Assembly: GCA_018500065.2 (NCBI GenBank)
Contig: JAHBAO020000341.1
Span: 1 to 9,331, forward strand
Source of the DNA: Octadecabacter sp.
GTDB lineage: Bacteria > Pseudomonadota > Alphaproteobacteria > Rhodobacterales > Rhodobacteraceae
DNA length: 9,331 bases
Reading direction: 5' to 3'
Position 1 is the stretch's first letter; each line of letters starts with the position of its first letter. A program made the position numbers and the translations under genes. The notes under the pieces are model-generated. The model had not been told where the DNA came from and made no database searches. It saw only the letters and a program-made list of their open reading frames with translations. Shown here in pieces: positions 1-5,835 of the stretch.

Positions 1-1115
1 CCACAAGCCGCCATAATATCTTCGCCGCGCGGGCGGCGCACTGGGGACGCATAGCCAGCATTGTGCACGATATCTGCAAACGCTTTGATCCGGTCAGGGT
101 CTGAACGTTCATACGGGGCACCGGGCCATTCATTGAACGGGATCAGGTTGATCTTGGCCGGGATGCCTTCAATCAGCTTCATAAGACGGCGGGCGTCTTC
201 GTCGCTGTCATTCACTCCCTTCAGCATCACATATTCAAACGTAATGCGTTCTGAATTGGACACCTTTGGATAGGCTGCGAGCGCCTTAAGCAGTTCTTCA
301 ATGTTCCATTTCTTATTAATCGGCACGAGTTTGTCGCGCACTTCATCTGTCGTCGCATGGAAAGACACCGCCAACTGACACCCGATTTCATCCGCAGTCC
401 GTGCGATTTCAGGAACCACGCCAGAGGTCGAAAGCGTGATACGACGGCGAGACAGCTGAATACCTTCCGGGTCCATCGCGATCTTCATCGCGTCGCGCAC
501 GTTTTCAAAATTATATAGCGGCTCACCCATGCCCATCAACACAATGTTGGACAGCAAACGCGGGCCCATATCGGCGTGGGATTGCCCTGCTTCGGGCCAT
601 TCGTTTAGATCATCACGCGCCAACATCACTTGGCCAATGATCTCGCCCGCTGTCAGATTGCGCACCAGCTTTTGGGTGCCCGTGTGACAGAAGCTACACG
701 TCAGAGTGCAGCCGACTTGGGACGAGATACACAGCGTGCCACGATCGGTTTCGGGGATGTAAACAACCTCAACCTCGTGGCCACCTGCGATGCGCACAAG
801 GTATTTGCGCGTGCCGTCGCTGGAGACTTCTTTGGTGACAACCTCAGGCAGTTCAATTTTGAAATGCTCTGTCAGCGTTACCCGAAAATCTTTGGACAGG
901 TTCGTCATGACGTCAAAATCGCGCACGCCCCAGTGGTACAGCCATTGCCAGATTTGGTTCACCCGCATTTTGGCCTGCTTTTCCTTCACGCCTAGCCCGA
1001 TCAGCTCATCACGCAGTTGAATACGCGTCAGACCGACGATGTTCATTAGGCCACCTTCGGGCAGCACGCGTTTGATCGTCATGACGTCTTGGGTGATGGG
1101 CGCTTGCGGTTCCAT
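1..1115 (-). CDS. rlmN: RlmN, dual-specificity 23S rRNA A2503 / tRNA A37 C2-methyltransferase (3' end cut by window edge)
   Basis: Radical SAM enzyme that makes 2-methyladenosine at 23S rRNA A2503 and at A37 of some tRNAs; cytoplasmic. 371 codons are visible. C136, C140 and C143 form the CxxxCxxC iron-sulfur motif (QVGCTLTCSFC). C129 (TLCISSQ) matches the C118 of E. coli RlmN that resolves the methylated intermediate. MGMGEPLYN and the SFHAT segment are further family signatures. The last whole codon is C371 in the AAC-G motif, equivalent to the methyl-carrying C355 of E. coli. The window therefore ends exactly after the second catalytic cysteine, and I expect only some 20 residues to be missing. 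The start is the ATG at 1115, with AGGA 8 bases upstream. The gene lies downstream of the IalB-family gene on the same strand but is separated from it by a terminator, so it is probably transcribed on its own. Identity is very secure. Confidence 0.97.
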   Translation of the reverse strand, partial: MEPQAPITQDVMTIKRVLPEGGLMNIVGLTRIQLRDELIGLGVKEKQAKMRVNQIWQWLYHWGVRDFDVMTNLSKDFRVTLTEHFKIELPEVVTKEVSSDGTRKYLVRIAGGHEVEVVYIPETDRGTLCISSQVGCTLTCSFCHTGTQKLVRNLTAGEIIGQVMLARDDLNEWPEAGQSHADMGPRLLSNIVLMGMGEPLYNFENVRDAMKIAMDPEGIQLSRRRITLSTSGVVPEIARTADEIGCQLAVSFHATTDEVRDKLVPINKKWNIEELLKALAAYPKVSNSERITFEYVMLKGVNDSDEDARRLMKLIEGIPAKINLIPFNEWPGAPYERSDPDRIKAFADIVHNAGYASPVRRPRGEDIMAAC

Positions 1116-1144
1116 GAGAATCGTCCTCGGTTGGTTTCAGGCCC

Positions 1145-1172
1145 TATATAAGACGAAAGGCCGGTTTCCAAA
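1145..1172 (-). promoter_or_regulatory. Possible sigma-70-type promoter of rlmN
   Basis: Read on the minus strand, TTTGGA (1167-1172) and TATATA (1145-1150) are separated by 16 bases. The expected start is near 1138, about 23 bases before the rlmN ATG, which leaves room for the AGGA ribosome site. The -10 context TATATAGGGC resembles TATATAGAGC upstream of the IalB-family gene at 1777-1782. The -35 lies in the loop and stem of the preceding terminator. It was found by eye only. Confidence 0.35.
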
Positions 1173-1183
1173 GAAAACCGGCC
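1159..1183 (-). terminator. Rho-independent terminator of the IalB-family gene
   Basis: A perfect 9-bp stem, GGCCGGTTT (1159-1167) with AAACCGGCC (1175-1183), encloses a 7-base loop. On the minus strand it is followed by TTTCGTCTT, a broken T run. It begins 25 bases after the stop of the gene at 1208. The other strand has no T run after the stem, so the hairpin most likely serves the minus-strand gene only. Confidence 0.75.
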
Positions 1184-1207
1184 CCCTAACTTCGCATAGG
1201 TCGTGTT

Positions 1208-1738
1208 TTAGCTGGAACAGCGGTTCGCAGCCTCTTCGACGCCAGCCGTAAAGCCGAGCAATGAGAAGGTATCGCGCGTAACTGTGCCACGGCCGGAACG
1301 CGCTGATACAGTTGCTGCTGAACCGCGCTTCATCGCGGCAACAATGCGTGCGTCGTCTTCTGGTGTTGCAGGCCACGCCCATTCACCCTCAGTAAACAAA
1401 TCGAACGTCGTGCCGCCGATATCCAGTTCAGCGGTAGAACCGCTGGCGAATGGATAGCCACCTGTAAAGGTCACTTGCCCGTTCACGCCTGCACCTGGGC
1501 GGTAAAATACGAACAACAGAATTTCACCACGGCGCACGGATACAACCTGTCCATCGCGGGAGTTCACTGTTTCTTTGGGTGCGGAAACAGCCCAGCATTC
1601 TGTTGGGTTGTCTTCAACGAAGACGGACCAGTCGGTGTTTGCCGCAACGCGGTTTGAACTGGCTTCTTGCGCGAACGCAGAAGTCCCCAATGTCATGAGT
1701 GCAGCCACGCCAATCGCGTGTGTAAACTTTGAAATCAT
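1208..1738 (-). CDS. Secreted invasion-associated locus B (IalB) family protein
   Basis: A predicted exported protein of 176 residues. Residues 1-23 are a Sec signal peptide: a lysine at 4, a hydrophobic core, and an AFA site before QE. The mature part resembles the IalB family, named after Bartonella but widespread in non-pathogenic alphaproteobacteria, where the role is unsettled. Typical features are the early W-S-V-F segment followed by ECWAVSAP, a central GG-x-P region, and a C-terminal cysteine. Only C48 and C174 are left after the signal peptide, so a periplasmic disulfide is plausible. The start is the ATG at 1738, with GGAGG 9 bases upstream. The frame stays open back to 1933, but the added residues would bury the signal peptide. 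The gene has its own terminator and is divergent from the asparaginase. The family call is by resemblance; the exact function is unknown. Confidence 0.85.
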   Translation of the reverse strand: MISKFTHAIGVAALMTLGTSAFAQEASSNRVAANTDWSVFVEDNPTECWAVSAPKETVNSRDGQVVSVRRGEILLFVFYRPGAGVNGQVTFTGGYPFASGSTAELDIGGTTFDLFTEGEWAWPATPEDDARIVAAMKRGSAATVSARSGRGTVTRDTFSLLGFTAGVEEAANRCSS

Positions 1739-1776
1739 AATTACAGCCTCCAAGCTGTCCGTGCCTCTGGTTGCTC

Positions 1777-1805
1777 TATATAGCGCAATACCTCTGATGG
1801 GTATC
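1777..1805 (-). promoter_or_regulatory. Possible promoter of the IalB-family gene
   Basis: On the minus strand TATATA (1777-1782) lies about 32 bases upstream of the leader's ribosome site region and shares the TATATAG(A/G)GC context with the rlmN candidate. The hexamer at -35 spacing is GATACC (1800-1805, 17-base spacer), which is far from TTGACA. The call rests mainly on the -10. Confidence 0.3.
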
Positions 1806-1925
1806 TTTTCGGCTAGATTGAGCGGTTTCAACTCGATACCAATAGCAATAGCAAGTTTTTGCCTAAATGGGAAAGCCCTTTGTCCCCAAATATTTGCGCG
1901 GATCACCGCGCATCCGGAGAGTTTC

Positions 1926-2918
1926 ATGTCCAAACCCGTAGATTTTGTTGAACTTTGGCGTGGTGGAATGCTGGAAAGCGTCCATCAAGGTCACGCAGTT
2001 GTGGTCGACGAAGGGGGCGAGATCGTCCATTCTTGGGGCGATCCGCATGCTGTGAGCTACCCACGAAGCTCTGCTAAGATGCTGCAAGCACTGCCAATGG
2101 TAGAGAGCGGCGTGGCGGACCGGTTTGGCCTCACGGTCGAGCAATTGGCCTTATCATGCGCGTCCCATTCCGGTGCTGCGATCCATACGGATCGCGTACA
2201 AAGTTGGTTGAAGGACCTGGAACTGGATGACCATGCATTCAATTGTGGCCCGCAATGGCCCGCAGACCTGCCAGCACGCGATGGTTTGATCAAAGCCGAT
2301 GCGACCCCCTGCAGGTACCACAATAACTGTTCTGGAAAGCACTGCGGTTTCCTGACGATGACCAAGGCGAATGGTTGGGGGCCGGACTACGTTGCAATCG
2401 ACCATCCGTTGCAAACTGGCATCAAACAGGTGGTTGAGGAGCTGACACAGGAAACATCACCGCGTTGGGGTATTGATGGCTGTTCCGCACCAAACCATGC
2501 GTCCAGCATCCTTGGGATTGGCCGTGCAATGGCGACATTTGCCAGCGCCGATGACAGCAGCACACGCGGCGCGGCAATGGTGCGTCTGCGAAATGCAATG
2601 ATGGCGCATCCTGAACTTGTCGCAAATGAGGACCGTGCTTGCACCCATCTGATGCGGGCTGCGAAAGGTAAGGCGGCTGTCAAAACCGGAGCCGAAGGGT
2701 TCTTTATTGCAATCTTGCCAGAACTGAAGCTGGGCGTTGCCCTTAAAATAGTGGACGGCACGACACGCGCATCCGAATGTGCAATGGCATCTATCTTGTG
2801 CAAATTGGGTGTGCTGGACGCTAATGACCCCGCTGTTAAGGCTTACCGTAATCCAGATCTTACGAATTTCTCAGGACTGGTTACAGGTGACATGCGGCCA
2901 AGTGCGGCGCTTGCGTAA
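1926..2918 (+). CDS. Asparaginase of the Rhizobium etli ReAV type (Asparaginase_II family)
   Basis: Predicted to hydrolyse L-asparagine to aspartate and ammonia in the cytoplasm. It has 330 residues, near the usual length, and belongs to the class unrelated to the E. coli AnsA/AnsB fold. The catalytic and metal residues known from R. etli ReAV can be read almost at the same numbers: S48 and K51 in an S-x-x-K motif (SSAK), S80 in SCASHSG, and C135 and K138 in NNCSGKHCG. C186 in DGCSAPN fits the zinc ligand C189, and K253 in KTGAEGFF fits the second lysine. No signal peptide is seen. The start is the ATG at 1926, with GGAG at 1916-1919; the frame is open back to 1575, but only as antisense of the neighbouring gene. 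Just downstream is the ribH2 riboswitch, with no terminator between, so read-through into it is possible. The exact substrate is inferred from the family. Confidence 0.9.
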   Translation: MSKPVDFVELWRGGMLESVHQGHAVVVDEGGEIVHSWGDPHAVSYPRSSAKMLQALPMVESGVADRFGLTVEQLALSCASHSGAAIHTDRVQSWLKDLELDDHAFNCGPQWPADLPARDGLIKADATPCRYHNNCSGKHCGFLTMTKANGWGPDYVAIDHPLQTGIKQVVEELTQETSPRWGIDGCSAPNHASSILGIGRAMATFASADDSSTRGAAMVRLRNAMMAHPELVANEDRACTHLMRAAKGKAAVKTGAEGFFIAILPELKLGVALKIVDGTTRASECAMASILCKLGVLDANDPAVKAYRNPDLTNFSGLVTGDMRPSAALA

Positions 2919-2945
2919 TCCTCTCGAATGCGCCATCTAGAATCT

Positions 2946-3069
2946 GTTCTCAGGGCGGGGTGTAATTCCCCACCGGCGGTTATAGCCCGCGAGCGGCCTT
3001 ATTATGAGGTGCCAGCAGATACTGGTGAAATTCCAGAGCCGACGGTCATAGTCCGGATGAGAGAGAGCT
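2946..3069 (+). promoter_or_regulatory. FMN riboswitch (RFN element) aptamer
   Basis: The conserved RFN blocks appear in order: AGGGCGGGGTG and AATTCCCCACCGGCGGT (2952-2980), GCCCGCGAGCG (2984-2995), the pair GATACTGGTG/AAATTCCAGAGCCGACGGT (3017-3046), and AGTCCGGATGAGAGAG closing the basal stem. FMN binding to this element lowers expression of riboflavin genes. It sits 99 bases before ribH2 and is the only regulatory element of that gene I can see. A weak TAGAAT at 2938-2943 might be a -10 box, although it has no good -35 partner. The sequence match is near-complete, so the call is secure; the 5' and 3' ends are approximate. Confidence 0.97.
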
Positions 3070-3104
3070 TCGATGTGCATGCAGCATTGCTGTGCGTGCA
3101 GCGA

Positions 3105-3161
3105 TCCTTTGCCCCGAGGTGATGTGTCACCCACGTGAAAGCGTGGCTAATAGGGAAAGGA
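3105..3161 (+). promoter_or_regulatory. Predicted expression platform of the FMN riboswitch: stem hiding the ribH2 Shine-Dalgarno
   Basis: TCCTTT (3105-3110) is exactly complementary to AAAGGA (3156-3161), the ribosome site of ribH2. After one bulged G (3111), CCC (3112-3114) pairs with GGG (3153-3155), giving 9 base pairs. The enclosed segment folds into two short hairpins, GGTGA/TCACC (3118-3131) and CCACG/CGTGG (3131-3146), which would bring the arms together. No U run follows any hairpin, so control is more likely translational than by termination. Another 10-bp hairpin with a 2-base bulge (3076-3100) lies between the aptamer and this stem. The pairings are seen; the switching mechanism is inferred. 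Confidence 0.6.
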
Positions 3162-3167
3162 GACCCC

Positions 3168-3605
3168 ATGACACCCACCCCACGCTATGCCTTTATCAAG
3201 GCGCAATGGCATGCCGATATCGTAGATCGTGCCTATGACGGATTTGCCGAATTGATTCCTGCAGCGCAGATCGATGTTTTCGATGTTCCCGGTGCATTTG
3301 AAATGCCACTGATCGCCAAAGACCTTGCGCAGACGGGCGCGTATGCCGCGATCGCATGTGCCGCTCTTGTGGTTGATGGAGGTATCTACCGCCACGATTT
3401 CGTCGCCCAAGCCGTCGTTGATGGGCTCATGCGCGCGGGCCTTGATACAAGTGTGCCTGTGCTGTCAGTATCGCTTACGCCGCACCATTTCCAAGAAACG
3501 CCGCATCACACCGCAATCTACCGTGAGCATTTCGTTGAAAAGGGCCGCGAGGCTGCCCGCGCAGCCCTTATGATCGGCAAAACACGCGCTGCATTAGCTG
3601 CTTAA
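3168..3605 (+). CDS. ribH: RibH2-type 6,7-dimethyl-8-ribityllumazine synthase
   Basis: Condenses 5-amino-6-ribitylamino-uracil with 3,4-dihydroxy-2-butanone 4-phosphate to make lumazine, the penultimate step of riboflavin synthesis. It has 145 residues and resembles Brucella and Mesorhizobium RibH2, which form decamers rather than icosahedra. The marks are FIKAQWHADIVD near the N terminus with W14 in place of the usual aromatic F, FDVPGAFEMPL (38-48), the active-site stretch DGGIYRHDFVA with H76, and LSVSLTPHHF (about residues 99-108). The start is the ATG at 3168, six bases after the AAAGGAG run; an in-frame GTG at 3135 is inside the regulatory leader and rejected. The gene is preceded by an FMN riboswitch and stands alone, with no ribBDE beside it, so it is probably one of two ribH copies in the genome. 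Its stop overlaps the stop of serB on the opposite strand. Confidence 0.95.
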   Translation: MTPTPRYAFIKAQWHADIVDRAYDGFAELIPAAQIDVFDVPGAFEMPLIAKDLAQTGAYAAIACAALVVDGGIYRHDFVAQAVVDGLMRAGLDTSVPVLSVSLTPHHFQETPHHTAIYREHFVEKGREAARAALMIGKTRAALAA

Positions 3606-4468
3606 ACGAACTCAGTTTTAGCATAGCCTTGCAGGTAAAGAAGCGCCGTGAGGTCACCATGATTGATCCGTACGTCGCACTTTTCTTGCAAGGCGGGTTT
3701 GCCGTGAAGCGCCACACCGGTGCCCGCATTTGATAACATCAGCAGGTCGTTCATGCCGTCCCCAACGGCAAGAACGTCTTGCTGGGTGATACCCAGCTGC
3801 GCAGTAATTTCGCCCAGCGCGTCGAGCTTAGCTTGCTGGCCAAGGATCGGACGCACGACGTGACCTGATAGCTTGTCATCTATGATTTCGAGGGTATTGG
3901 CGCGGTTTTCGTCAAAACCCAACTCTGTCGCGACCTTGGCAGTGAAGGCCGTGAATCCACCGGACACCAAAGCACCGTAACCACCATTTGCCTTCATGGT
4001 TTGCACCAAGGTGCGACCGCCGGGCATGTAGGTGATCCGAGTTTTCAAGACGTGATCAATAATCGCAGCGTCCAGCCCTTTAAGAAGCTCAACGCGCTCA
4101 TCAATCGCGGCTTCAAAGTCCAGCTCACCATTCATCGCACGGGCCGTGATGTCAGCGACATGCGCGCCGACACCTGCTTCATCGGCTAGCTCGTCAATGC
4201 ACTCCTGCTGGATCATGGTACTGTCCATATCGGCCAAAAGCATCTTCTTGCGGCGGCCTTCAAGCGGCTGACAAATCAGATCAGCACCCATGCCTTGCAC
4301 GTCTGTCCAGACGTCCCACAAGTTCTCTGGCTTCGTATCAACTGCGAATTCAGCCGCCTCATCCGCAGCCAACCAATGGGCCGACTGCCCACCCCACGCG
4401 TTGCGCAGCGATTCGACGAGAGCAGGGTCCAAGCCACCGACTTTGGCGATCAAGGTGATAACAAACAT
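3602..4468 (-). CDS. serB: Phosphoserine phosphatase
   Basis: HAD-family enzyme that hydrolyses O-phosphoserine to serine, the last step of the phosphorylated serine pathway. It has 288 residues. The catalytic core starts at about residue 76. D80 is the expected nucleophile and D82 the acid/base in DMDSTMIQQE; S169 lies in VSGGFTAF; K214 is the HAD motif III lysine; D237 and D241 in GDGMND bind magnesium. The first 75 residues are the smaller N-terminal domain seen in many SerB proteins. The start is the ATG at 4468, with GGAGG about 8 bases upstream; an in-frame ATG at 4519 lacks a ribosome site and would add residues unlike the family. serB is divergent from serC-serA, so the three genes of the pathway share one intergenic region. 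Its last four bases overlap the ribH2 stop. Confidence 0.97.
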   Translation of the reverse strand: MFVITLIAKVGGLDPALVESLRNAWGGQSAHWLAADEAAEFAVDTKPENLWDVWTDVQGMGADLICQPLEGRRKKMLLADMDSTMIQQECIDELADEAGVGAHVADITARAMNGELDFEAAIDERVELLKGLDAAIIDHVLKTRITYMPGGRTLVQTMKANGGYGALVSGGFTAFTAKVATELGFDENRANTLEIIDDKLSGHVVRPILGQQAKLDALGEITAQLGITQQDVLAVGDGMNDLLMLSNAGTGVALHGKPALQEKCDVRINHGDLTALLYLQGYAKTEFV

Positions 4469-4534
4469 ACGCAGTCCTCCGATTAGCTGCCAAAAACCCT
4501 GCTGCGAGCGAAATCGCAACCCGAACTTTCAGAT
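4469..4534. promoter_or_regulatory. serB-proximal half of the serB/serC divergent region
   Basis: This holds the serB ribosome site (GGAGG on the minus strand) and presumably promoters for one or both directions. I see no convincing -35/-10 pair: the best minus-strand candidate, TTGCGA at 4514-4519, has no matching -10. A short palindrome, GCGA-AA-TCGC (4508-4517), lies in the middle and could be an operator or simply chance. Confidence 0.3.
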
Positions 4535-4583
4535 TGGCGCGTTTTCGTGTTGCTGGGCCGCAGTTAACCCCGTAAACGCGCCA
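4535..4583 (+). repeat. Perfect 10-bp inverted repeat upstream of the serC leader
   Basis: TGGCGCGTTT (4535-4544) is the exact complement of AAACGCGCCA (4574-4583), with 29 bases between. In RNA the interior can form a smaller hairpin: GTT/AAC (4549-4551 with 4566-4568) and CTG/CAG (4553-4555 with 4561-4563). No T run follows on either strand, so it is not a standard terminator. It would form a stable stem in the serC 5' leader if transcription starts upstream of 4535, or could act as DNA. Confidence 0.7.
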
Positions 4584-4589
4584 GTGGGA

Positions 4590-4636
4590 CACCCTTCCCC
4601 AACGAAGGGCATTTATCTGTAAGGATAGCAGCAATG
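4590..4636 (+). ncRNA. serC leader RNA motif overlapping the serC ribosome site
   Basis: Matches, from memory, the alphaproteobacterial serC motif described upstream of serC-serA, whose last stem covers the ribosome binding site. Seen here: a 6-bp hairpin, CCCTTC (4592-4597) with GAAGGG (4604-4609), then TATC (4614-4617) pairing with GATA (4624-4627) so that the AAGGA ribosome site (4621-4625) sits in the loop and stem. The serC ATG follows at 4634. The ligand or signal for this motif is, as far as I know, not established. Position and shape agree well, but I could not align it to the covariance model. Confidence 0.75.
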
Positions 4637-5770
4637 GCTATACAACTACCGGCAACGCGGCCGATGAATCCGCGTTTTTCCTCTGGCCCCTGTGCCAAAC
4701 CCCCCACATGGTCACTCGACGCACTGAAGGACGCACCGCTTGGTCGTTCGCACCGTGCCGCTGTGGGCAAAGACAAATTGAAAGCCGCGATTGAAGGCAC
4801 GCGAGACGTGCTTGGCATTCCTGCGGACTACAGAATCGGCATCGTTCCTGCGTCCGACACAGGCGCAGTTGAAATGGCGATGTGGTCCCTTTTGGGCGAA
4901 CGCCCTGTGCAGATGGTTGCGTGGGAAAGCTTCGGCGCTGGCTGGGTCAGCGACGTCGTGAAGCAGTTGAAGATTGAAGCATCTGAACATATCGCTGATT
5001 ATGGTCACATCGTTGACATGGACGCGCTGGATTACGACCAAGACGTCGTGTTCACATGGAACGGCACAACATCGGGCGTTCGTGTTGCGGGTGACCCGAT
5101 CCCTGCGAACCGCGCGGGCCTGACCATTTGTGACGCAACTTCGGCTGCGTTCGCACAGGACCTGCCTTGGGACAAACTCGACGTTACAACGTTCTCTTGG
5201 CAGAAAGTTATGGGCGGCGAAGCGGCGCACGGGATGATCGTTTTGTCCCCCCGCGCTGTTGAACGCCTTGAAAGCTACACACCTGCATGGCCCCTGCCGA
5301 AGATTTTCCGCCTGACCAAGGGTGGCAAACTTATCGAAGGCATCTTTACGGGCGCGACGATCAATACGCCGTCCATGCTTTGTGTTGAGGATTACCTGTT
5401 CGCGCTGAACTGGGCGAAATCCATTGGTGGCTTGCCCGCCTTGCGCATGCGTGCTGATGCGAATGCCAACGCGATTTGGAATTTCTGTGCCACCCGCGAT
5501 TGGATCGACAATCTCGCCGTCGATAAAGCCACGCGGTCTAATACGTCTGTGTGCTTGAAGTTCACCGACACGCGCATCACGGACGGCGCAGCGTTCGCCA
5601 AAGCAATCGCCAAGCGGCTTGAGGCCGAAGGTATTGCACTGGACATCGGGGCGTATCGCGACGCACCTGCTGGCCTACGCATCTGGTGTGGCGCCACAAT
5701 CGAGACATCCGACATCGAGGCGATGTTGCCGTGGCTCGACTGGGCGTTCCAAACCGAGATCGCTGCTTAA
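4634..5770 (+). CDS. serC: Phosphoserine aminotransferase
   Basis: PLP enzyme that transfers an amino group from glutamate to 3-phosphohydroxypyruvate, giving phosphoserine; it also acts in pyridoxal phosphate synthesis in many bacteria. It has 378 residues. Marks are FSSGPCAKPP (15-24), GRSHRAAVGK (37-46), VPASDTGAVEMAMW (71-84) around the cofactor phosphate, WNGTTSGVR (142-150), D167 in ICDATSAAF for the pyridine nitrogen, and K191 in FSWQKVMGGE as the Schiff-base lysine. The protein resembles the alphaproteobacterial/archaeal-type SerC rather than E. coli SerC. The start is the ATG at 4634, with AAGGA 8 bases before; M11 is a less likely alternative. It is the first gene of the serC-serA operon, divergent from serB, and probably controlled through the leader RNA in front of it. 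Confidence 0.96.
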   Translation: MAIQLPATRPMNPRFSSGPCAKPPTWSLDALKDAPLGRSHRAAVGKDKLKAAIEGTRDVLGIPADYRIGIVPASDTGAVEMAMWSLLGERPVQMVAWESFGAGWVSDVVKQLKIEASEHIADYGHIVDMDALDYDQDVVFTWNGTTSGVRVAGDPIPANRAGLTICDATSAAFAQDLPWDKLDVTTFSWQKVMGGEAAHGMIVLSPRAVERLESYTPAWPLPKIFRLTKGGKLIEGIFTGATINTPSMLCVEDYLFALNWAKSIGGLPALRMRADANANAIWNFCATRDWIDNLAVDKATRSNTSVCLKFTDTRITDGAAFAKAIAKRLEAEGIALDIGAYRDAPAGLRIWCGATIETSDIEAMLPWLDWAFQTEIAA

Positions 5771-5783
5771 AATTCCAATTTCC

Positions 5784-5809
5784 GGGGCCGCGTGATGCGG
5801 CCTCACCCC
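5784..5809 (+). repeat. Hairpin between serC and serA
   Basis: GGCCGC (5786-5791) pairs with GCGGCC (5797-5802) around a 5-base loop; GG before it can pair with CC after it across a three-base bulge. Only a weak T content follows, so full termination is unlikely. It may stabilise the serC message or adjust the serC:serA ratio. Confidence 0.55.
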
Positions 5810-5835
5810 ATACATTTCATTAAAGGATGCTAAAA

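Noticed and set aside
630..995. A 121-codon plus-strand frame within rlmN
   Set aside because: It covers the iron-sulfur motif region of rlmN on the opposite strand. It has no start context or family resemblance.
1575..1925. In-frame open extension upstream of the asparaginase, adding 117 residues
   Set aside because: It runs antisense through the start of the IalB-family gene, lacks a ribosome site, and the added residues are not seen in the family. The ATG at 1926 has a good ribosome site and gives numbering that matches R. etli ReAV.
3076..3100. Hairpin after the riboswitch aptamer as a rho-independent terminator
   Set aside because: The stem is 10 bp but has a 2-base bulge and is followed by GCGATCCTTTGCC, without a T run. 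It is more likely structural.
3135..3167. GTG start adding 11 residues to ribH2
   Set aside because: It lies inside the regulatory leader hairpin, and the residues before MTPTPRYAF are unlike the family.
4712..5230. A 172-codon open frame on the minus strand inside serC
   Set aside because: It is antisense to conserved PLP-enzyme codons and its composition (many R, C and H) is that of a shadow frame.
5827..5835. Alternative serA start at the ATG at 5827
   Set aside because: It overlaps the AAAGGA ribosome site, which is correctly spaced for the ATG at 5836 and gives the usual MAPKVLVSDK N terminus.
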